DNA from: Candidatus Methanogasteraceae archaeon UBA261
GTDB lineage: Archaea > Halobacteriota > Methanosarcinia > Methanosarcinales > Methanogasteraceae
Assembly: GCA_002506015.1 (NCBI GenBank)
Contig: DAWR01000073.1
Coordinates: 1-10,069 of the forward strand
Direction: 5' to 3'
DNA length: 10,069 bases
Shown: in pieces, positions 1-6,955 of the stretch
Layout: the number at the start of each line of letters is the position of its first letter
How positions within the stretch are numbered: position 1 is the stretch's first letter
Made by a program: the position numbers and the translations under genes
Notes under the pieces: model-generated
Databases searched by the model: none
Told to the model about the DNA's origin: nothing
The model's input: the letters and a program-made list of their open reading frames with translations, nothing else

Positions 1-975
1 CAGACAAGAAAATAAGGTACATAATTCGAGCAAAGACCAGAAATGACAGCACTAAAAGCATTGCGCAGGGTATGAAATTAAGTGAATCCACTGTTAAGAG
101 AGTTTGGATGCACTGGACAAAACACCATGAGCCGATACCAATTAAAAAATTTGGCCGGAAGAAGAAAGAGATAGACGAATGCTCGAAGGAGCTAATACTT
201 GAGGTGCACGAAGAGCAAAAATTGGGTGCGAGAAGGCTATAGAAGATAATCGAGTTCAAGTACGGGACGCACATCCCGCACAACCGCATCCATCAAGTTC
301 TTTTGAAGAATGGGCTTGCACAGGAGAATAAGAATAAAAAGAAACGTCGGAAAGACTGGACCCGGTACGAACGGAAGCATAGCCTGACCGCCATCCATTT
401 AGATTGGCATACAAGTAAGATCGACAAAAAAGAGGTGTCGGCGGCTCTGGATGATAGCTCAAGATATGTCCTGGCAGGAGATGAATTTGATGCGGCTACT
501 GGTGGAAACAGCATCGGTATTGTGGAGGCTGTGCTGGACGAGTATGGGTGGATCCGAAAGATAGAACAGGTAATAACCGATAGGGGGAGCCAATATTATG
601 CGAATAAGAAAGACAAACATGGCAGGAGTGAAAGCGAGTTCGATGCATTCCTGAAAGGGCACGGCATAAAGCATATCAAAGCAAGGGTTAAACATCCGCA
701 GACCAACGGAAAGATCGAAAAATGGCACGACCTGTACGAGAAACAGCGAATAAAATTCGAGCGTTTTGCAGATTTTGTAAAGTGGTATAATACAGTGCGA
801 TACCATGAAAGCCTGGATACAAAGCATTATCTTCAGACGCCGGAGGATGCATTTTGGTCAAGACTTCCGGATGGATGTAAGCTGAACGTCTTCCTCAAGC
901 GGATGGATGCCGGATTGTAAGAAAATTTGGAAAGTGAGGGGGTGTATATAAAGTCAAAACATTTGGGACTACACA
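1..975 (+). mobile_element. Insertion sequence, IS481/IS3-like, right part only
   Basis: The stretch holds a DDE transposase reading frame up to 920 followed by a short non-coding tail. The tail contains a candidate right terminal repeat at about 951-975, ending TTTGGGACTACACA; read on the other strand this starts TGTGTAGTCCC, and a TGT-type tip is usual for this superfamily. The left end and the second inverted repeat lie outside the window, so the exact boundary and any target duplication cannot be confirmed. Family assignment rests on the transposase: an N-terminal helix-turn-helix followed by an integrase-type core. The element is probably inactive unless the internal TAG is read through. 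Confidence 0.6.
3..920 (+). pseudogene. IS481/IS3-like DDE transposase, interrupted by in-frame TAG
   Basis: The frame is open from the window edge to TAA at 918-920 (305 sense positions) except for TAG at 240-242. Both sides of the TAG read as one protein. Upstream is a helix-turn-helix region (STKSIAQGMKLSESTVKRVW) and a basic linker ending in GARRL. Downstream is KIIEFKYG, then HIPHNRIHQVLLKNGLA, then the integrase core. Counting from the Met at 303, likely catalytic residues are D34 (HLDWH), D93 (ITDRGSQ) and E139 (NGKIEKW); the second and third are about 45 residues apart, a little wider than classical D-35-E. The end YHESLD...TPEDAFW is typical of this superfamily. A fragment starting at Met 303 would lack DNA binding. 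The TAG may be a nonsense mutation or, if the host uses pyrrolysine, a sense codon. serB in this window ends with TAG at normal length, which favours the mutation. The N-terminus is cut off by the window edge. Confidence 0.75.
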
Positions 976-1405
976 CTTTTATGGACATACCAACACACAC
1001 ATAAACGATCAAGACAAATAAAGAATGGTATCAGTTGGGACTTGCATGCGCGCTACCGATCTCCGGAATTGTGGTTTGTGATGGCGATGTGCTATATGAT
1101 TAAGTAGATCATCACTGTTGCTAAACCCCCTGGCAAACTTTGCTGTGATTCACCCATACATGTTCAACCGACTGGCGGCAAAAGATCCTGCGAATCGTGG
1201 CGTAGTTGTCTGCAGAGCCTGCAGAATCGGTGCGGGATCTGAAGACGTGTGAATGCAGATTCACACACGAAACAATCAATTGAGATCACACGACCACGAC
1301 TGACTCCCCTGCGATCTCTTAATTTCGGCGCGCCCGATTACAAGTCAAATGAGTCTTCGTCCAGCGCATCTTCCGGGCGGATCAGAGACCCCCCTCAACT
1401 CTTGT
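921..1405. other. Gene-poor stretch with IS tail, two hairpins and possible gene remnants
   Basis: Up to about 975 this is the IS tail. Beyond it no confident gene is seen. Two perfect short inverted repeats are present: TCTGCAG/CTGCAGA at 1209-1215 and 1219-1225 (3-base loop), and GTGTGAAT/ATTCACAC at 1247-1254 and 1259-1266 (4-base loop GCAG). Neither is followed by a T-tract on either strand, so a terminator role is not supported. Short open stretches look protein-like: plus strand 1100-1252, containing RGVVVCRACRIGAGSEDV then a stop, and minus strand about 1383-1338, reading SLIRPEDALDEDSFDL then a stop. They lack good starts and are best read as possible decayed gene ends. Confidence 0.5.
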
Positions 1406-2722
1406 TCAGAGCAGCCACTTCCATAGTGACACAAAGCTAATTGTTTTGCCATCTATTGTCTCTTCATAATCATAGTCCCCCGTTATAATGAGACCCCCCT
1501 CCAGATTGAACTCATCGATCGCCCTCAACAGCGATTTAACCTCTTTTGCTCTTGTTTCCTCTGCATCGATACTCCAGCAGACCTGAATCAACTGTTTGAC
1601 GTTGAGACCTTCCGCTATGACAAAATCTACCTCCCCTCTTGTATCTTTCCAGTAGTAGATGGTTGAAGAACTCGATCTCCGTTTAAGATCGATAAACACA
1701 AGATTCTCTGCCAACCGTCCAGTATTTTCAGAAAATTTCGGAAAGGCTGCTCTTATGAACCCGTTGTCTATACAGTACGTCTTAACCGGATATTTCAGAA
1801 CGTCTTTGACCTTGTAAGAAAATATTGGAATGGAAAAAAATAGGAAAACTTCATTCAGGTGAGAAAAATACTCTATCAGTGTTTGTTTACCAACTTTTAA
1901 CCCATGCGATTTGAAAACCCTGTACGCCTTCGAAAAACTGAACGGTGAGGAAAAACATGAAAACAGGTAATTAACAAGGTTTTCGAGCAGTATTTTGTTT
2001 TTGACCGGGTATCTCGATATCACGTCTCTGTTGATGATCCCCTCCAGATATTCTCCCGATATGATTCTCTTCAAATTCTCTTTGTCCTCCAGAACAACCT
2101 CTGGAAATCCTCCAAATTCCAGATATTCCCTGAACAACCTTTTTATTTCGTGTATTTTCGGTGAATAAGGTAATAATTTGTCCTCGATATCCTTCTCATG
2201 CCCCTTTGCTCTCAAAAACTCCCTGAATGAAAACGGATAGATCTCGAGATTCACGATTCTTCCTGTGAGCAACGTGGATAATTCCGTCCTCAAGACTTTT
2301 GAGGAAGACCCCGAAACGATAAATTTTATATTGTTATTAGTATCATAAAAATTTCTTACAAACCGCTCCCATCCAGGAACGTTCTGAATCTCGTCAAGAA
2401 ATAGATACATCATCTCAGTTCGATCGTAATCAAAATTTTCGATGAATGCTTCGTATATCTGATCCAGACTTCTGTTTGTCAATGGTTGTAATCTTCGATC
2501 CTCCAGATTGACATAGATGATGTTCTCTTTCGGGACGCCCCCCATGGATTGCGCGATCTGGAACATAAAAAATGTTTTTCCAGCTCTTCTGATGCCAACA
2601 ATCCCCAGACACTCTTTTAATTGAAAAACGTCCCGATAATCGAGCTCTCTTTCGACAATGAATAGTGGTTCACTCTCGAACCACTCCTTCAGAACTCTTA
2701 TGGCACCTTCTTTGTCAGTCAT
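1406..2722 (-). CDS. AAA-type ATPase with C-terminal DUF4143 domain
   Basis: The 438-residue protein belongs to the common archaeal/bacterial AAA_14-DUF4143 family, whose cellular role is mostly unknown. Seen in sequence: Walker A GIRRAGKT at residues 43-50, a hydrophobic strand ending in Walker B YLFLDE at 106-111 followed by IQNVPGWE, a sensor-like strand FIVSGSSS at 134-141 with the family's LTGR at 152-155, and FPFSF-like IYPFSFREFL at 161-170. The C-terminal part has the nuclease-fold-like pattern YYW...GEVDFVI (357-369) and LIQVCW (378-383). In the last the usual ExK of PD-(D/E)XK enzymes is replaced by QxC, so nuclease activity is doubtful. ATG at 2722 has no Shine-Dalgarno and follows an inverted repeat directly, suggesting a leaderless message. 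The gene is monocistronic, 74 bases beyond gpmI, and visibly AT-richer than gpmI, which suggests an accessory or transferred gene. Confidence 0.92.
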   Translation of the reverse strand: MTDKEGAIRVLKEWFESEPLFIVERELDYRDVFQLKECLGIVGIRRAGKTFFMFQIAQSMGGVPKENIIYVNLEDRRLQPLTNRSLDQIYEAFIENFDYDRTEMMYLFLDEIQNVPGWERFVRNFYDTNNNIKFIVSGSSSKVLRTELSTLLTGRIVNLEIYPFSFREFLRAKGHEKDIEDKLLPYSPKIHEIKRLFREYLEFGGFPEVVLEDKENLKRIISGEYLEGIINRDVISRYPVKNKILLENLVNYLFSCFSSPFSFSKAYRVFKSHGLKVGKQTLIEYFSHLNEVFLFFSIPIFSYKVKDVLKYPVKTYCIDNGFIRAAFPKFSENTGRLAENLVFIDLKRRSSSSTIYYWKDTRGEVDFVIAEGLNVKQLIQVCWSIDAEETRAKEVKSLLRAIDEFNLEGGLIITGDYDYEETIDGKTISFVSLWKWLL

Positions 2723-2765
2723 ATTTGTTCTGTTAGCAGAACAAATTCAAATAGTTTTTGTTCTG
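2723..2765 (-). promoter_or_regulatory. Triple half-site operator-like element and promoter of the DUF4143 ATPase gene
   Basis: A perfect 10-base inverted repeat, ATTTGTTCTG (2723-2732) and CAGAACAAAT (2737-2746) with loop TTAG, touches the ATPase start codon. A third copy, TTTGTTCTG, lies at 2757-2765, giving three half-sites in alternating orientation. An A/T-rich TATA-like stretch (about 2746-2760 on the minus strand) sits between the second and third half-sites, roughly 30 bases before the ATG. A bound protein would cover both TATA box and transcription start. Autoregulation or a dedicated repressor is an inference; the sequence shows only the repeats and their placement. Confidence 0.5.
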
Positions 2766-2796
2766 TGTACGGATTTCAAAATGAGAATTGCTGCAA

Positions 2797-4281
2797 TTAC
2801 ACAATAACGGACTTCCCAGTCATCTCCGCCGGCTTCGGCAACCCGAGCAGCTCAAGCATCGTTGGCGCGATGTCAGCGAGTTTTCCGTCCCGGACGCCTG
2901 TCACCCGACTATCAACTATTACGAGTGGCACAGGGTTTGTGGTGTGTGCGGTGTGCGGCGTCCCGTCCTCATCAGTCATCTCCTCTGCGTTGCCATGGTC
3001 TGCAGTTATGATTGCAGACCCGTCGACCCTTTGTACAGAATTGATGACTCTGGCAACGCATGTGTCAACTGTCTCCACTGCTTGCACGGCAGCATCGAAG
3101 ATGCCTGTGTGCCCGACCATGTCACAGTTCGCATAGTTCAGGATGATCACATCGTAGTCGTGCGACTCAATCCGCTTGACCACAGCGTCGGTTACCTTAT
3201 GAGCACTCATCTCGGGCAACAGATCGTATGTTGCAACCTTTGGAGACGGTATCAGGCAGCGGTCCTCTCCAGGGTTCGGCGTCTCAACGCCGCCATTGAA
3301 GAAGAAGGTGACATGTGCATACTTCTCGGTCTCTGCGATGCGCAACTGCCGCAATCCAGCGCTCGATATAACGTCTCCTAGTGTGTTTGTGATCTCTTCC
3401 GGCGCAAACGCAATATCCGCGTTGATCGTTGCGTCGTATTCGGTCATACACGCAAAATAGAGGTTATTCAGTCTCTGGCGTTCGAAATGATCAAAATCCG
3501 GGTCCACGAACGCACGTGTGATCTCTCTGGCACGATCCGGTCTGAAGTTGAAGAAGATGATAGAATCGTTCTCAGATATCGGAAGAGATCCTTTGACGAC
3601 TGTTGGCAGCACGAACTCGTCGTTCTCGCCGCGATCATACGCATTCCGCACAGCGTCAGCCGCACTCTCTGCGGATTCGCCTTCGTCTGAAACAAGGGCG
3701 CGGTACGCCTTCTCCACTCGATCCCAGCGGTTATCACGGTCCATTGCGTAGTATCTGCCAGAAACTGTGCCTATCCGCAACCCCACATATCCATCGACTG
3801 CGTTCACGTATTCGAGTGCGCTCCTCGGGGGGACATCTCTCCCGTCTAGGAATGCGTGCACCTCTGTTCTGACATTGTTCTCTGACGCAAGTTCCATTAA
3901 AGCGAGAAGATGCGTGAGATGGCTATGCACACCCCCGTCTGAGACGAGCCCCATCAGATGCAGGCAGGAATCATTCGTCTTCGCATGAACGATAGCTTTC
4001 GCAAGAACCGGGTTTTTGAAGAACGTCTTATCCGCTATTGCCAGGTTTATGCGACTTAGATCCTGATACACGACCCTTCCGGCACCGATGTTCAGATGCC
4101 CGACCTCGGAGTTACCCATCTGCCCCTCTGGAAGCCCGACCGCTTCTCCTGACGCAGAGAGCGTGCATGTCGGGTATCGTTTGCGTAGGCGATCGAGATT
4201 GGGTGTAGCAGCGTGTGCGATTGCATTGCCGCTGTCGGATTCGCTCAGCCCGAACCCGTCAAGGATCATTAATATTAACAT
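2797..4281 (-). CDS. gpmI: 2,3-bisphosphoglycerate-independent phosphoglycerate mutase
   Basis: This cytoplasmic enzyme interconverts 3-phosphoglycerate and 2-phosphoglycerate in glycolysis/gluconeogenesis, using two divalent metals (usually Mn) and a phosphoserine intermediate. It is an alkaline-phosphatase-superfamily protein. Numbered from the ATG at 4281 (494 residues), the motifs align with the Geobacillus stearothermophilus enzyme: ILDGFG with D8; GNSEVGHLNIGAGR with nucleophile S58; CDMVGHTG with D387 and H391; ITADHGN with D428 and H429; and TAHTTNPVP with H446. The full metal set is intact. The frame is open to an ATG at 4317, but that start would overlap the DUF373 gene by 35 bases and add 12 residues before a motif that normally lies close to the N-terminus. 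The ATG at 4281 begins one base after the upstream TGA, with GGAG about 12 bases before it, so translational coupling is likely. It is the last gene of the cluster. Confidence 0.96.
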   Translation of the reverse strand: MLILMILDGFGLSESDSGNAIAHAATPNLDRLRKRYPTCTLSASGEAVGLPEGQMGNSEVGHLNIGAGRVVYQDLSRINLAIADKTFFKNPVLAKAIVHAKTNDSCLHLMGLVSDGGVHSHLTHLLALMELASENNVRTEVHAFLDGRDVPPRSALEYVNAVDGYVGLRIGTVSGRYYAMDRDNRWDRVEKAYRALVSDEGESAESAADAVRNAYDRGENDEFVLPTVVKGSLPISENDSIIFFNFRPDRAREITRAFVDPDFDHFERQRLNNLYFACMTEYDATINADIAFAPEEITNTLGDVISSAGLRQLRIAETEKYAHVTFFFNGGVETPNPGEDRCLIPSPKVATYDLLPEMSAHKVTDAVVKRIESHDYDVIILNYANCDMVGHTGIFDAAVQAVETVDTCVARVINSVQRVDGSAIITADHGNAEEMTDEDGTPHTAHTTNPVPLVIVDSRVTGVRDGKLADIAPTMLELLGLPKPAEMTGKSVIV

Positions 4282-4282
4282 T

Positions 4283-5356
4283 TCATGCAGCATCTCCATA
4301 GCTTCTCTTTGCAGCATATATTCCGATGAGTGCGATTATAATGGCACCCCCTATCGAGAATATGAGGTACTGGATGCCATAATTCTGCTGATACTCAGTG
4401 GTTGCGATGATGTATGCGCTTGCGCTCCACAGGAGAAGCCCGACCGCAATAACAAAGAACGGAAACGCCCATGCCCTCCCGATTGTCTTTCGCTCAAGGC
4501 GCAGATCGATTATCTTCCCGAAACCGATGAACAGTCCGGAAGCCACATACCACCAGACCGATGCCTGTGCGAAGATCATTGATAATATGATATAGCCCGG
4601 GAATATATCACCTGCGATACCGTCCCAGCAGGCATTCGCCCCCTGAATCGTTGCGATGATCCCGATTATGATCGCTGCGAGGTATGTGACAAAACTGATT
4701 CTCCCGCGATGCAGCGACTCGGTTGCGCTTTCACTGTGCCTGGCGATGGACTCTCCGATCCCGAAACCGTAATAGAGCATGTATGCCCCGACAACGCCGA
4801 GAATGGCTCCAACAGCGATTTCCGGACGGTTTATCAGGGATAATGCTGCATAAGTGATACAGGCGAGACCTATCGGGATAAATATCGCACCTCTTATCTT
4901 CGGATCGCTGATGAACTCTTTGAGAAGATAGTATGTGCTCTCTATGCTCTCGCTCTGTTTGATCCGTATCCGCTTCACCGAATTCACCTTCATCCTTGAT
5001 TCTATGATTGGCAAGACCGACTCATCCTCGGCGCCATCCGAGACAAGAACCACGCCCTCAAACCCATACATGTCGAGGAGATCGTCCATCTGTGATGCGA
5101 TCTTGCTATCGGATATGACTCCGACATTGTGGTCCCCTGCAATGCTTACGATCTCAGTGTCCACGCCTGCCGCAATCAGGCGGTCATACTCCTCGATTCC
5201 GCCGAAGATCGTGTTTGTGTCCGAATCTTCGGGGTCTGCTATCGCCAGTTTCGTTGCCGCCTCGATATTCGCAGCTCTACCGATAACCGGACTGCTGACG
5301 TTAGCCTTCCGTCCAATGTCGTCATCCCGATCCAGACACAACACGAGGGTCTTCAT
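4283..5356 (-). CDS. DUF373-like archaeal membrane protein
   Basis: The 357-residue protein of unknown function resembles the archaeal DUF373 family. Residues 1 to about 150 form a soluble domain opening with MKTLVLCLDRDDDIGRKA and containing GVVLVSDGAEDESVLPIIES (101-120); this alternating strand/helix, Asp-rich pattern suggests a Rossmann-like ligand or metal-binding fold. About six membrane helices follow, roughly at 156-175, 179-199, 220-240, 255-280, 296-318 and 328-348, with a basic tail AKRSYGDAA. No signal peptide is seen, so the N-terminal domain probably faces the cytoplasm. The ATG lies three bases after the coiled-coil gene's TGA and the gene's own TGA is one base before the gpmI start, so it sits in a tightly coupled trio. 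The role is unknown; signal or metabolite sensing at the membrane is a guess. Confidence 0.88.
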   Translation of the reverse strand: MKTLVLCLDRDDDIGRKANVSSPVIGRAANIEAATKLAIADPEDSDTNTIFGGIEEYDRLIAAGVDTEIVSIAGDHNVGVISDSKIASQMDDLLDMYGFEGVVLVSDGAEDESVLPIIESRMKVNSVKRIRIKQSESIESTYYLLKEFISDPKIRGAIFIPIGLACITYAALSLINRPEIAVGAILGVVGAYMLYYGFGIGESIARHSESATESLHRGRISFVTYLAAIIIGIIATIQGANACWDGIAGDIFPGYIILSMIFAQASVWWYVASGLFIGFGKIIDLRLERKTIGRAWAFPFFVIAVGLLLWSASAYIIATTEYQQNYGIQYLIFSIGGAIIIALIGIYAAKRSYGDAA

Positions 5357-5359
5357 GAA

Positions 5360-6217
5360 TCACAGCAGATCAGACCGCTGAAGCAGCATCAAATCCTCGG
5401 TACTGATCTTCTCCCCATGTCTAAATAGATTATATATCTCCTCGGCTTCCTGTCTAACCTTCAATCGTTCCACTTTCCGCTTATCCTCCCTACCTTTCCT
5501 CATAATGCTGTGAATCGTCTTATCCAGTTCTCGAATCTCCTTCTGAGTCTTGATGAAGAGATGATGTTGACGATCCGCTTCATCCTGAATCTTTACGAAT
5601 TTCTTGTGAACGCGATCCGATTTGCTTCTGATGCCCTCTCCTTCCTTGAAGACCTTGATCATCTTGTCATGATACTCCTGCGCCAGATCTGCATACTCCG
5701 TAACTTTATCGTGGTGTTTGGACGCTTCTTCGCGCAGCGTATCCAGTTCCTCGAGTGCCGATTTGAGTTCTGAATTTTTCTCGATCTCTTGCATCTTTGA
5801 TTTGTATTCACTGACTATTGAAGCGATCGTGGTGACAAGATCCCTCTCCTTCTCCGGAGATAACACCTGCGTTTGTTGTTTGAATTCAAGGCCGTCGATC
5901 TCTTTTTTAAGTTCGGATACCGATGGCCCAGTGAGATTACAGTTTTTCTTGATTGTATCAATACGCGTATTGATTTCGTTAATCTTTTTGTTGTACGTGT
6001 CCCGCTCAACCTTGCAATCACTTACCTTCCTGTTGTGCTCATCCCGTTCATGCTTGTAGTGCTGTGCCTCATCCATCAACGCTCTTGACTTTCGGTTCAG
6101 TTCGTTGCGCTCTGTAGACCACTTACTTGCATCGGTATTCAATTCATTGCGCTTGTCGCGATATTCCTCAAGTTCCTTTTTAAGTATCGCTCTCTTATCT
6201 TGTAATTCCTTTAGCAT
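5360..6217 (-). CDS. Long archaeal coiled-coil protein next to serB
   Basis: The 285-residue, highly charged protein is almost entirely predicted coiled coil and has no enzyme motif that I recognise. A motif R-[N/D]-x-x-N recurs at residues 23, 37, 58 and 72, spaced 14, 21 and 14, all multiples of seven, so the repeats keep a strict heptad register. The helix probably breaks near residues 93-101 (NCNLTGPSV), where Gly and Pro occur, then resumes to about 255. The end, EEIYNLFRHGEKISTEDLMLLQRSDLL in outline, looks like a separate short globular tail. No membrane segment or signal is present. It follows serB and precedes the DUF373 gene by three bases, suggesting a partner or scaffold role for one of these products. 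From memory, relatives in methanogens are often mislabelled phosphoserine phosphatase because of this neighbourhood; I could not check this. Confidence 0.83.
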   Translation of the reverse strand: MLKELQDKRAILKKELEEYRDKRNELNTDASKWSTERNELNRKSRALMDEAQHYKHERDEHNRKVSDCKVERDTYNKKINEINTRIDTIKKNCNLTGPSVSELKKEIDGLEFKQQTQVLSPEKERDLVTTIASIVSEYKSKMQEIEKNSELKSALEELDTLREEASKHHDKVTEYADLAQEYHDKMIKVFKEGEGIRSKSDRVHKKFVKIQDEADRQHHLFIKTQKEIRELDKTIHSIMRKGREDKRKVERLKVRQEAEEIYNLFRHGEKISTEDLMLLQRSDLL

Positions 6218-6228
6218 TTACTTGGTGT

Positions 6229-6234
6229 CCTCCT
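6229..6234 (-). promoter_or_regulatory. Strong Shine-Dalgarno (AGGAGG) of the coiled-coil gene
   Basis: AGGAGG lies 11 bases before the ATG at 6217. It is the clearest ribosome binding site in the cluster and fixes the start. Neighbouring genes rely on weak sites, coupling or leaderless starts. Confidence 0.75.
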
Positions 6235-6288
6235 TTTCCAGCATTTTTGCTGACAATCTGTTCGTCTGCGATACACTCCGCAGTCTAT

Positions 6289-6924
6289 CTACCTCCGTAT
6301 ACCTTGAATGATGGGGATGATCGCTCTTAAGTCTTTTCGGTCAACCGCCACGTCTGCATGCCCTCTCAGAACCGGCTTTGCATTGAATGCAATCGAGTAT
6401 CCTGCGTTCTCAAAGAGATAAATATCGTTTGCACCATCGCCGATCGCAACGCACTCCTGCGGATCGATTCCGCATCGTTGCGCGAGGTCTTTGAGCATAC
6501 GGGCTTTTGAGTCGCATTCAGTTAGATCACCGATAACCTCTCCTGTGAGTGTTCCGTTGTTCGTGGCAAGATCGTTGGCGATTATGTAATCGATACCGAG
6601 CATCTCGCCGACGCGTCGTGCGGAGATCATGAAGCCGCACGTGATCATGGCAGTTTTGTATCCCATCTGCTTGACGGAATCCACCAGTTCTCGTGCACCC
6701 TGCATCAGCGGGAGGCTCTCGCAAGCGTGCCTGGCACGAATTGTGCTAAGCCCCTTCAGGAGACCTACACGCTCGCGGAGTGCCTCGCCGTAATCGAGTT
6801 CTCCGTTCATGGCACGTTCGGTGATATCTGCAACTTCCTCACCAACGCCAGCCACCGCTGCAAGTTCATCAATGGTCTCGGCATCTATGAGTGTACTATC
6901 CATATCAAAAACGATCATCTTCAT
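6289..6924 (-). CDS. serB: Phosphoserine phosphatase
   Basis: This HAD-superfamily enzyme hydrolyses L-phosphoserine to serine, the last step of the phosphorylated serine pathway. The 211-residue length matches the Methanocaldococcus jannaschii enzyme. Motifs: nucleophile D7 and acid/base D9 in FDMDSTL; substrate-recognition residues E16 (ETIDE) and R52 (LRERVGLL); motif II T95 in ITCGF; motif III K140 (CDSKARML); motif IV D163 and D167 in GDGANDI. Motif II differs from the SGG seen in M. jannaschii: Thr replaces Ser and Cys96 replaces Gly in the phosphate-binding loop. The stop codon is TAG, the only one among the complete genes here, and the family-typical length shows it is a true stop. 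The ATG at 6924 has no Shine-Dalgarno, lies 31 bases after the beta-RFAP synthase stop and has TTTAA about 32-36 bases upstream, so it may be transcribed both from its own promoter and by readthrough. Confidence 0.96.
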   Translation of the reverse strand: MKMIVFDMDSTLIDAETIDELAAVAGVGEEVADITERAMNGELDYGEALRERVGLLKGLSTIRARHACESLPLMQGARELVDSVKQMGYKTAMITCGFMISARRVGEMLGIDYIIANDLATNNGTLTGEVIGDLTECDSKARMLKDLAQRCGIDPQECVAIGDGANDIYLFENAGYSIAFNAKPVLRGHADVAVDRKDLRAIIPIIQGIRR

Positions 6925-6955
6925 TGTGGTGCTACAGAGTTAGATGTGCTGATAC

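Noticed and set aside
1209..1266. Two perfect hairpins as transcription terminators
   Set aside because: Stems are only 7 and 8 bases, no U-tract follows on either strand, and the nearest gene ends are over 130 bases away.
1249..1440. Plus-strand 63-codon open frame
   Set aside because: It has no recognisable domain, is Ser/Arg-rich of low information, has no ribosome site and overlaps the end of the ATPase gene.
2788..3381. Plus-strand 197-codon open frame antisense to gpmI
   Set aside because: It is the mirror of a confidently assigned gpmI coding region and has no family motif.
4282..4317. Longer gpmI start at 4317 adding 12 residues
   Set aside because: It overlaps the DUF373 gene by 35 bases and places extra residues before ILDGFG, which normally lies near the N-terminus; the ATG at 4281 follows the upstream stop by one base.
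6239..6252. Short hairpin CAGCA/TGCTG between serB and the coiled-coil gene as a terminator or riboswitch
   Set aside because: The stem has only five pairs and the 71-base gap has no other structure; a strong Shine-Dalgarno follows directly.
6289..6291. Readthrough of the serB TAG as a pyrrolysine codon
   Set aside because: serB already has the full family length, and the extension would be Arg/Cys-rich sequence without resemblance to the family.
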